Of a DNA stretch of 64,000 nt, positions 1-10,300 are shown piece after piece (positions within the stretch are counted from its first letter, which is position 1; each line of letters opens with the position of its first letter). The position numbers and the translations under genes are program-made. This stretch comes from Stercorarius parasiticus (taxonomy: Eukaryota; Chordata; Aves; Charadriiformes; Stercorariidae), in NCBI GenBank assembly GCA_013396915.1, contig VWZL01003401.1:868958-932957 (forward strand), in the 5' to 3' direction. Below the pieces are notes generated by a model, which saw only the letters and a program-made list of their open reading frames with translations, was not told where the DNA came from and made no database searches.

Positions 1-90
1 AAACTGGACCGTCTCCATAAGGGAGCAGATCCCCCAAATCGGTGGAGAAACTGCCTGGGTGGTTCAGCAAAAACACGCCTCAGCAGAAAG
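1..90 (+). other. Possible exon end with donor-like AAG|GTAAAA at the window edge
   Basis: The first 90 bases are richer in G, C and CpG than what follows. They end in CAGAAAG followed by GTAAAAG, a good match to a 5' splice site, with the GT at 91-92. Two plus-strand frames are open to the window edge, but neither resembles a protein I know. It could be the end of an exon of a plus-strand transcript that starts left of the window, or a chance donor. Confidence 0.2.
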
Positions 91-964
91 GTAAAAGTCC
101 TTCTTGTGTCTTCCTATTGATGGCTGTCAAGACGTAAAGTGCAGAAATGCTGATGATTAAGAATCACACGTCCTTTTTCTCCTGCCTATACAGACCGATT
201 ATGAATATCGACATATTTTTCTACAACTAAGCCCAATACAATGGAATCTTATTCTGACTGGAAAATGAAACAGAAAAGGCTTGTGACCAAAACTGGGTTT
301 GGTATTTATCCCACACGTTGAAAATGTATTCTGCTGTTCTCTACGAAACATTCATAACAGTATAAAGCAAAACTTCAGAACCACGAAACAGCAATTTTCG
401 TGACACAAAGGTGCTCGAGTGACTCCATCAGCCGTACCCTGAATAAAAGAGGCAATGCCGGCGACTCGGCTCTCCACAGCGCGACGTATGAAAACAGCAA
501 GGAGAAGCGCCTGTGCAAACCCTGCCACCATTTTGTGCAGGGCTTCCCGACACCTGGAGGCCCAGGCCTCGGAGATGCTGCAGAGGAAGAAGCTCTGAAA
601 CAATTCATGTAAATAAAGGCCTTCTGAAGCAACATGCTACAAGAACAAAAGTAAATAGACCCTTTCAAGCACAGTGGCTCGCTCCAAGGAGAAGGCAGCT
701 ATGGCAGACGGCGACACCAGAGGTGCCAGACGTTTGGCTTCGCAGGTGACAGCCGGTGCACCGCCCCGTTCATGGAGAGGACGGAAAGGAAAGCACAGGG
801 TGGGAGCTGCAAAGATGATGAGTGAACGAGAAACCCGGGCGAGATCAAGAATCCAGCTCTGTCATTTCACTCCCCACGAAGTGTTTTTTTTTCTCTCGAG
901 CCCCACCTTCACTGTTTCCCTCTGCCCTCCTCCTCCGCACCTCGCTCTCGCTGTTTTCCTACAG

Positions 965-1208
965 GCCTACCCAGTTTGCGGTAAGAGCCAGCAGAAACGA
1001 ACTCACGCCTCAGATGTCGAAGGAGAAGCCGTGCGAGAAGGGTCATGGAGTCCTCTGGCGACGGGGACATCAGTCACCCTCACCTCAAGGGCGAGACGGG
1101 GGCCGGAGGGACCAGGGGGGGCAGGTCCAGCCTCACCTCCCCTCAGCTGAGGCTGAGGATCAGCTAGAAAAAGAGAAGCTGCAAATTAAAAAAAAAAAGA
1201 GCTTGCAA
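965..1208 (+). other. Candidate exon of an unrecognised plus-strand transcript
   Basis: A pyrimidine-rich run of about 80 nt ends in TTTTCCTACAG, a textbook 3' splice site with the AG at 963-964. About 244 nt later comes GCAAGTAAGG, a donor-like site with the GT at 1209-1210. Between them is GC-rich sequence with a small ORF (ATG 1045, stop 1165-1167, 40 residues, starting MESSGDGDIS). I do not recognise it. The signals could arise by chance, and without transcript data the call remains a guess. Confidence 0.22.
1089..1121 (+). other. G-quadruplex-forming motif
   Basis: Four G runs (3, 5, 3 and 7 long) are separated by loops of 6, 5 and 4 bases. This fits the standard G3+N1-7 pattern on the plus strand. 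The motif lies inside the CpG-rich block and within the candidate exon. Folding in cells is not shown by sequence. Confidence 0.6.
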
Positions 1209-1375
1209 GTAAGGGACAGAACTCGTAAGATAAAATTGCGGCGGTGGAAACAGTGAACAAGCCGTACAGAACTTCCTGGGTCATGCCGGTACTTCGGGGT
1301 GCGAGGGCTGCTCCCACCGCCTGGTCTCTGCCTCCTATTTGCCTCGTACGGACTTGGATAAACTCTCAAATGCAG

Positions 1376-4300
1376 GAACGCCAGCTTATTTTGCTAATTT
1401 TGAACTGTGGAAAAAAAAATCTAGTGAGAGTGTGTGTACATATGACTGGTGGAAATCAAACCTCTGAAGTGCAGATGACTTTAATTATAGCTAGAAGAGC
1501 ACCTAAGGTGCAAGTTTCAGCCAGATAGTTTCCATTCTGATCTGCAGTTCTGTAGAGATGAAAATAGCCTCTCTCTAGCTGAAAAAATTACAAATTGTCT
1601 TTTTTATGGCAGTGGGGACGCCACGGACCCTCTGCAACAAAATCTCAATATACGCAAGGAGAAATTATACACATATTCTGCATGAAATAGGCATCACCAG
1701 CTTTTCGTACGTGCACTCTCTCCACACGCCTCTCACTGTAAGGCACCCACTGCAGGGAGAGGATTAGTAAACAACGCTATGGATTTTTATTATTTCCCCC
1801 CCTGCCCCTCCCCAGCCTGGTTTTCTTTGAAAGAGGACCTGACTTCTAGGAGCTTTTAAGACGTGCATGTGAACTTGCAAAACGCATTCGACAAAGTCTA
1901 GAAGTGATCCTCCAGGTTCTGGCAGATACAGACTATATCACGTATCGGCTTTACCCTTTCCACTGTACAACACTCACAATTACTGTGAATGCCAAGATGA
2001 GAATACAGCGTGTATTAGTAACTAGATCACACATTTGTTCCCACAACGTATTCATTTTATTGTATCTGTTGACCTATATTAGTGAAATGATGCAAGGTTT
2101 AAGGCTTTAAACATCTTCAGTGGAAAGTGCTATTTTAAAATCTGACGCATTTTGGCAGTTTCAAGTGCAGTAAAGTCAGGCTCTTCCAATCCTAACAGTG
2201 CTTGACTGCCTCTCTTTATACCCCAAGTGTTTTTTATCCTTATAAATACTATTAAAACACGTGGAAAACCATACCTTTAAACTTCATATAATTCCTAGTT
2301 ACTTTATACATATAAAAACCTGAACTCCACAAAACTCCTCTTCATGTATCTGTTTGCATATAGCTGTATTTGAAAGAAGTTTTGTATTCTTTTGTGTTCT
2401 TTAACCTATTGTTTAGAGAAACTGGTGTTTCATTTCACAGTTAAAAGAACTTAATTACTTGAATCGTGGAGACATGAAAGGCAAGGGAAGGAAAAAAAAA
2501 AAAATCTTTCATTTTAAACTCTTCTTCCACAAGCTAATTTGATATAACTTGAAAGTACAGAAATCTGAAATCTACTTCTGAGCATTTGAAACTTCACATC
2601 TCTTTACCTCTGTCTCAAGAGATATTACTCAGGTTTAGTGTGACATTTTGAAATGTCACCATCCCAGTCTCAAAACCAAAAGTTTTAACGCAGAATAGAC
2701 ACCTACCTGCTTCAATTCAGAAATCTATTCTATATGCGATGTCTATATTCTAAGAACCTCTGTGCATACCCTTTCTCATCCTAATGAAAGAAAATAATCT
2801 CTTTCCTGTCCAAATAAATAGGGACTGCTAAAATCAATGGCTGAAGTCACGTTCCAAAAGCCTTACTCTTCTGATACAGCCAGAAATTTTGAATAAAAAA
2901 TATTTTTTGTGGGAGAAACATTTTCCCCTGAAATACACTTTTGCCATGTCAAGAAAATAACATTATTTTCTCACTAAAGACAGAGTAATTTTGTTTTTGC
3001 TGGAAGGCTGAAGTTGGAAAAAGTGGTAGTACTTGCCAGAGATTCACTCAATCTCCACATTTCATCCATTTGCAGCACCAGAACCGCAGCACCCAGAGGA
3101 GCCCTCATGATCACTAACGTGGTTCTCTTTCTAGCATAATTTGATAATCATCAATATTAATATTTGACTTATACAAGAATGCAGTCAGTTTTAACATCTA
3201 CATACAGTAGCAGATGAATAAATACATTCTGTAAGCTACTGCTAGATTTGGAAGCAAACGAATATCTAGGTTTCTTTGGAGAGTTTAAAATCATTACACG
3301 TAAAAACATTCAATTTAGAAAGTACCTATGAAAGGGATTAATCTGTCATTTTCTTGTCCAGTCCCTTGGTTTGGTAAATTATCAGTGGCAAGCTATGAAT
3401 TTGCTTAAAGCATTCTCTAACATGAATAGTCATTTTTTAGCCCTAGAATTCTTCTAAGAGTGTGCTAATACACTTGTACAGCCAAGATGCAGACTTTCCG
3501 AAATATCGAAGCTGAAAAAACATCAGCTATCGTCAGTGCCATAAGTAAGGAGCTGTCACTTAGACATCATGCACCATATATGGAAATTCAGACACAAAAA
3601 AGGCCATAATTATTACGCAGGATACAAATAATACTGGAAGTGATGATCAAGAGTCTTCATCAGCTGATCGGTATCTGGCCGGCAGAGCGAAACACGCAGG
3701 AACACGGAACTGACGAGACTTTCCCAGTCACGGAGTCCAATGAGGGCTATCACAGGCAACCAGCTCTTGCCTTTTTCATAACTCGGCCTTCGCACCAGCT
3801 CGCTCCACAGCTCCCAAAAGTCTTAGTGGAAAAGTAACTTGAAGTAGCTCAATAGTTGTCCTTTCCATACATTTATTAATGGCTAGTTTGTACTGCGTGT
3901 TCCCATGCCTGATGCGTCCTTAGGATTTAATATTTCATCACATTCCTGCGAGATTTCCCAATCACACCGATCCATGTTCCCAGCAGTATTTGCATTTCTG
4001 CCACTAAGGCAGCGCAGTCCCTATCCCAGCCCAAATCTCTCCTTTCCGCACACGGGCCTTCAGACCGCCCCCCCNCCTGTACCTAATGGGAACCTAGGAT
4101 TTGAAGTGCTTTAGCAGCATAACGCACCGCTGTATGAGTTCTGCTTATTTCCCAGCAGAGATCCTTCTCTTTAGTCCCTCTGCCCACTCCATATATTCCA
4201 CATCTTTTCCCATTGTCCATTTTTCAGGGTTACCAGTCCTTCAGATGTCAAATTCACATTCTTCCCTGTAGTGGCAATATCATCTGACTTTTCACCAGTA

Positions 4301-4974
4301 CAAATTTATTTTATTTAGTATGCTCCTATTTTTCCCCCCCCCCAAAGAATTAATGGAACTTAATTTAAAACCGAAACCCCCACTTTCTAGCTCTTAATGA
4401 AAGGGCATCACTTTGCGTGCTGACTGACTGCCAGTGGTATCAAAGAAATCATTGGAAAATTAACTTACTTTACAGAACACTCAAAAATGGAGGTAGACAC
4501 TGACAAACAACATGAAATACAGTGATGAAAGCAACAAGTTCTGTGTTTTGCACTTTTTTTAAACTATCATTTAACTTGCTCACCAGATACACCAGATTCT
4601 CAATCTAGAGGAGTGTGTGCGTATTTGGCACTTTTCCTTAGCATTGAAATTAATTTAGTGAGCACTATGTTAGATTCTGACCAATTTAGACCAAGTCTGT
4701 TTTTTCCAGAAGTTACGGCCTTTCAAAGTGAAGAAAAGTATTTAATCAAGCCACAACCACCTTCTGTTGCTATTGTTATTCACACACTAAGTAAAAAACC
4801 TTACAAAAATGTGATTTAAATCAGGTAAAGCAAAGGCGCCACTTCATTCTTGTGATTATGTGCTTTTCTTTAGATGTATCACCCAACCAGCTCTTTAAGG
4901 AGCTCCTACTTCTTAAGTATTAATTAAATGTTTTTGTCACTCCATGACAAAGATCCTTATTTAACTGGAAATAA
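1376..4974. other. Intergenic DNA beyond the ATG5 3' end
   Basis: There is no coding exon, RNA gene or recognisable transposon here. Most is AT-rich. A second, weaker CpG-enriched patch at about 3650-4140 holds roughly 20 CpGs in 500 bases and a C-run with an ambiguous base at 4075. Small ORFs such as 3905-4114 cross this patch and have no recognisable domain. Confidence 0.6.
4075..4075. other. Ambiguous base (N) in a C homopolymer
   Basis: A single N interrupts a run of about nine C. This is an assembly or base-calling ambiguity, and the run length here should not be trusted. Confidence 0.95.
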
Positions 4975-4993
4975 AGACAGACTCAAACTTTGT

Positions 4994-4999
4994 TTTATT
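4994..4999 (-). terminator. Candidate distal poly(A) signal of ATG5
   Basis: The plus strand reads TTTATT, so the transcript carries AATAAA. About 10-20 nt further along the transcript there is a GTCTGTCTTT-like stretch that could act as the downstream U/GU-rich element, which would put cleavage near 4970-4985. AATAAA is common in AT-rich DNA, so this is a plausible rather than proven end. Confidence 0.35.
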
Positions 5000-6661
5000 T
5001 TTTAATAAAATTTAAATAGTTAAAATAAGAGGAAAGTGTATGTTTTAAAGCCAAGCTATTTCTTTGTTCCATGCTAGGCCTTAAAAGTTGGATTTACTAG
5101 CAAATACGGGCCACGAGAACAGAGCTGTATACTTAAAATGCTGGTGTAGAATGTATTAAAATAGCCAGTGACTTACTCCAGCTTACCTTAAAACAAAAGA
5201 AACACAATCTTTTCAGTTCTTTAAATGTACTGTCTCTTATCCTGATTAATGGAAAAATTATCCCTAAAAAAGACATTTTTTTTTTTAATATGAAGACTCT
5301 ACAAAATATTTGCTTTATCCATTGGCAGGACTTTGAAATTCTCCAGAATATTTAGATGTGTCTGCCTAAGAAAGTTTATAAATGCCAATCCAACACTGTA
5401 ACAAAAATTCTAAACAGAACTGGAAATTAGAATAACTCAACGAAATCACCCCACTGTAAGAATATTATATTTCAATTCTGCATAAACACAGATCAGCATG
5501 GTTTGTTTCGTTTCAAAAATTCTTCATGACCCGCAGAATACAGGATAGGTTTATTTTAGTATTACCTTTTCCCTTCCATTTCCTTAATGCTATTTCCTCA
5601 TTTACATTTAAAACACGATCTAATTTGTTCTACTGACTTCTTCTGCCCTCAGGGCTTTTTAGCCTCAATTCCATCCTCACCCAAGGAGATCCCTCCCCTC
5701 TTGCTTCTCAAAGAGGTTTTTGTTTGTTTGATTGATTTTCATTTTCTTCTTTTTCAGATACAGGTAAGTATCCTACCATAAAGGGAGCACGGGAACAGCA
5801 CTGGGAGTTACCAGGACATTTGCAAGCCAAGACTTTGAGTAGGAACTTCAACGGCTACTATTTTTGAAAGAAAAATATCATGCTTTCTTTATATTTGATA
5901 ATATTTGACATATTTGATAATATGTCTACTATAAACATAGTCTTGTGCCACAAACAACCACAAAGTGCAGACAAAGGATTATGGCACACTGATGAATTCA
6001 GCATAACACAAAAAAAATGGTAGAGTCCTAGTAGCAGCTGCAATGGTAACAAACATTTAGAAACCAAAGCAATCCAATAACCTAAAAATACATCTGCTAA
6101 ACTCAGGAAAAAAAAAAAATATCTCTGCGATGAGATTAGAAGCTTCCAGATTTCAGACCGATTGCTCAGGGACCGCAGTAGAACACTAAACTCAGATGTA
6201 AGGAAGTATTAGCTTGGAAAAGCTTTAGCCTTCCAAAATTCAAAATTATTAAAAAGCAATACATCTGTTCATCGTTCTATGATTTAACTGTTTTCTAGTC
6301 TATGGGAATAAACAGCAGGATACAATAGTTTGCAACATCCGTTTACTTTTTAAAAAAAAACCCAAAACTTTGAAAACTAAATTAAGAAAATACTCTTACA
6401 GAAAAAAAAAATTAGATGAGCCCAAAGAAATGCCGTGACAAATCCTGAGACAAATTATCCTACATCATTGCTAGTCTATGAAAACTGGTTTGAATAATAA
6501 ACATACTGTAGTATTCAGTGACAGCATACAAATCGAAAGTATTTGTAAATTATTAAGTTGTGCATGTTTTTAAATGACAAAACATGCTCATGGGTTTACT
6601 TTAAAATCTCTCACTGCTTGTTATCAAAGTTAAAAGATCATTTGCATACCAATACACATAC

Positions 6662-6669
6662 TGTAAACA
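6662..6669 (-). promoter_or_regulatory. miR-30 family 8-mer target site in the ATG5 3' UTR
   Basis: The plus strand reads TGTAAACA, so the ATG5 transcript reads UGUUUACA. This is a full 8-mer complement to the miR-30 seed (GUAAACA plus the A opposite position 1). It sits about 540 nt after the stop codon in AU-rich context. Regulation of ATG5 by miR-30 has been reported in mammals. That this site is the bird orthologue of the mammalian one is inference. Confidence 0.5.
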
Positions 6670-6824
6670 TGAACTTCTCATTAAGGAAAGATGGGTTTAC
6701 AGTAATTTGATCTTTTACAGAAAGCTATTGGTAACTGAATCTCTCAGTGTCTAACTTTCTAGAAAATTAAACCAATGTTTCCACTCTCGAAGTTGAAACA
6801 CTACCACTTTAGGAAACAGCCCTG

Positions 6825-6830
6825 TTTATT
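6825..6830 (-). terminator. Candidate proximal poly(A) signal of ATG5
   Basis: TTTATT on the plus strand gives AATAAA in the ATG5 transcript, about 380 nt after the stop codon. If used, it would make a short 3' UTR that lacks the miR-30 site at 6662-6669. The call rests on the hexamer alone. Confidence 0.25.
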
Positions 6831-7205
6831 TGTTAATCAGAAATACAATCAAGTGGCATATTTCCATTTGCTCTCCAGCTGACAGTTTCAGCTTCATTAT
6901 ATTTTACAAGAAAACAGCAGACTTGTAGAGGTCCTGTAAATTCTTTCATATCGCAACTGATTTAATTACAGCGGTGAAGAAAAGCAGCAGTGATGCAAAA
7001 TAAGATCAGCCCAATTGCCCTTATCTGATGATAGGATCTCTCTTCCTGTTTGGCTTGCAGCAGTGAGGACTTCTTGTTTTGTTTCGGTTTTTGTTGGGTT
7101 TTTTTTTCTGGTCAGGCTGCCTCGTCAAGACTGACAGAAGCAAGAAGTTGACATGCCCTTCTAATTCCAGCTTGAGAACGATCCTCGTGCCCATATAGCT
7201 GAGTT

Positions 7206-7367
<162 letters not shown>

Positions 7368-10300
7368 CTAGTATACCATTCAAAGTTCACAGAAAGATTA
7401 AACATTTACTTACACTTAATTTACAGTAGATTTAATTGGTGTTACAGCGTTTAACATTTAACAGAACGAAAAGCAGGAAATATTGGCATGGAGAAAGCTG
7501 AGATTTCTATCATCTAAAACAGAAACTTTGAGTTAAAATTAATTCCAAGAAAAAAAACTGGGTTAAAACGAAACTTAATGAAAGTGCCACTCTTCTTTTT
7601 TAGTTACAAGGTTTTTTTTTTTCCTACAGTGATCACAGCTGGGTGTCACCACAGTTACGGCATATCCATCTCACCGGCCATAAGCCGTATGAATTTTACA
7701 CAGAACATGCTTAAGATGTTAAGCTTCCTAACACATACTAGTAAAGTTGTATTCTTAATGCTGTGATCTTCTGAAAGACCTGGACTGCATGTAATATGTC
7801 ACACATATAATAGATGTAATATTCCTGAAGTAATTTTGTCTTGCTAAGAATAATTTACTGAAGTCTCTAGCAATATCTCAGAGTTACTCAGAAGACTGAG
7901 TTGGCACCAGCTTTTTCTCACTTAGTTTCATCTCTTGGAAAAGCTAAGTTAGCAAACGATTCCCAGTATGACAAGAATATTTTCTAAGAATATTTCAATT
8001 CTTTTTATTTATACTTGTCCCGGAGGATGCAAGTACTTTGATCCTTTGATTCAAATGATGGGAACCAGCTAAAGCAACTGACATAACTGTCATGAAATGA
8101 ACTAAAAAAAAAAAAAACAAAAAATGAAAATTTATTTCAGAGCCTTGAGATGAGAAGAGCATCTGAAATATGCTCCAAATAATGGCTAGGGGGGGAAAAA
8201 AGTAGGCAGTGAAGTTTTACTGTTTTTATACCATACTCTGGCATTCACGCATAGACCTACCACAGTGAAATCCACATTCAGTGCTCAGAAATATCACTGC
8301 CTTCTCTAATTGGCATTTTATCCCCCCACAACTGTCTATATTACAGAACAAACCACCGTGCTGCCCACGAGTTGCACGGAAGAGAGCAGAATCTACAAGT
8401 GAAGGTACTATGACTGGCTCTTTTATTCAGCTCCTCCAGATGTAACGTAATTCCTATTTTATAACGTAGATAAAATCTTGTTTGTTTGGTAATCAAAATG
8501 ATTTGACATCTGCCTGAAGAAGTTTGTATTACACCCGGGTATCTATGCCAGCACTGGCTAAATTAGATGAGGAAGAATCATCCTTGAATATGCGGTTGAC
8601 TTTATGCTAGTAATAATTCTTCCTGCAGAACCAGACAGTTATGTTTGCCTAAAATGAAGCATTATACATTAGTTACATATTGTCTACATATGGTATCATA
8701 TTGTGTACGAGTTCTTGATTAAAAATATAAAACTTGATTTTCTAAATAGCATAATATACACATTATCACAGTAAATTAAGCACAAAATAAGCACAAAGTA
8801 AAGATTTTAGTGCAGACAGGTCAGAAAAATGCAGCACGTCATTTAAAAATAAACTGGTATTTCCAAGCAAAGCAGGTATTTACTGAGCTGAAACACTGCC
8901 AGTCAGATTGTCAAGAGTACAAACTCCAAAAGAAAAGATCTCAGAAACCGAGTTTTTATACTGAGAAGTTAGGGAACATCTAAATATTTTTAATATTAAA
9001 GTAACTCCCAAATATACGTATTTAACACTTTCAAATTAAAATCTATCTATGGTATTCCATAAATTGGCTACAGAGTTGGTGAGATTTATTTACATTTCAT
9101 AATATTATTTAGTTTTCAGAAACAACTAATTTGCATACACAGACAGATGGCAGAATGCCATCAATGTTTTGGTATTAGTACTGTGTTAGCCATCTATACA
9201 TAGCTGACTTCTTAGCAAAAACCTGTACAAAAAATAGATTAAAAGCGTTAGAACCTCGTTATCATTTTTGTGTCATTGGAGGAAAGGCTTATAAATGATA
9301 AACACTTTCTTTGACTCTTCTTTTACTGTATGACACAACATTTTTGGATGTATGTGCATGTGCGTACTAACTTGATGTCTCTTTCTTAAAAATGAAATGC
9401 AGTTAATCTGAGTGTCCCCTGCTCCCTACCCAACTTTGTCCCTTTCTTACACAAATCTTTTCCTCTGTTCCTCAGCAAACAGAGTCTCAGAGGTCAATGA
9501 AGAATTTACGGTTTAATTAAAGTCTAAATCTCTGCATTAGCATTGCTTGTGCCTTAGTATTATCTCTGACAAAGCATCACTTCTTAATTCCTTTTCCCCT
9601 TGAGGCTTGACTAAAGAGATCTTATCTACCAATTCTGTATTTACTGTAGCCTTCTTTCACAAAATCCATTGTTTTTACTTTAGCATTCTTCCCTCCTTTT
9701 GTTACTAGGGTCCATAAACTCTCACTTACGTCACATTTACCCAAACTTTCCTCAACTTTCATGTTTTCAGTAACTTCCCCATTTTGAATCACATACAGAG
9801 TCTCTCTCCTATAGATGGCTCCTCCGCTTTATGTAGGAAAAAGTTGCCATCAACAAATATGCTAAAAAAATTACTGGAAAATATTCTTGTTTTCTCAAGA
9901 GCCGTCTAATTCGTATCCACCATTACCACTGTGATCTGGGTTCTTGATGATTTGCTAGCTATCGTGAAAGCTTCATCCACCTGGTTTATAGATATAATAG
10001 ATTTACATACTATTTTTCCTTCCATTACTGTTTATAAGTCTTAAGAGAGTTGTAGCTTATTTTGTATGCATCTTGACATACCAAGTGGTGTCCTGCTCTT
10101 CTCCAGCCCATATTCTATGGTAACAAAAAGTCTTTTTACACTGACAAAATGCCTCTGTAAAAGTGTACAAGTTGCTAAACACAACATATATGTAAATGAA
10201 TGGCGTAAGTTTTAAGTGACTTAATTACACAAAAGATTAATGCCATGTCCTTGGACCAGGCCTATAAAAACTAGGGCAAACAACTCTGCTCACCTGCAGC

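Larger units (their letters stand above)
361..1375. promoter_or_regulatory. CpG-rich block, possible CpG island or transcript start
   Basis: By eye I count roughly 50 CpG dinucleotides in about 1 kb. The AT-rich introns of the same window show zero to one per 60 bases. The block also contains a long C/T tract (about 881-962), several G runs and splice-site-like signals. Its ORFs (for example 674-1150 and 822-1256, plus strand) are low-complexity and match no protein family I recognise, so I do not call them genes. It lies about 3.6 kb beyond the most distal plausible ATG5 poly(A) site, so it is not the ATG5 promoter. It may mark an unannotated transcript or an enhancer. A decayed GC-rich repeat is the alternative. 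Confidence 0.4.
4975..7205 (-). other. ATG5: ATG5 3' untranslated region (distal end uncertain)
   Basis: The stretch directly downstream of the ATG5 stop codon has no coding content on either strand. Read on the minus strand it is AU-rich. Three minus-strand AATAAA hexamers could end the transcript: 6825-6830 (UTR of about 0.4 kb), 5550-5555 (about 1.65 kb) and 4994-4999 (about 2.2 kb). I favour the last because its length resembles the human UTR as I recall it and because a GT/T-rich stretch follows the hexamer in transcript order. The boundary is inferred, and shorter alternative forms are likely. A miR-30 seed match lies within it. Confidence 0.5.

Noticed and set aside
674..1256. ORFs of 158 and 144 codons as protein-coding genes
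   Set aside because: They overlap in different frames of CpG-rich DNA, include low-complexity F/S/P runs translated from the pyrimidine tract, and match no family I know. A splice-acceptor-like signal runs through the middle of them.
5962..5968. miR-17-family seed match in the ATG5 3' UTR
   Set aside because: It is only a 7-mer with no flanking A, and such matches are expected by chance in a UTR of this length.
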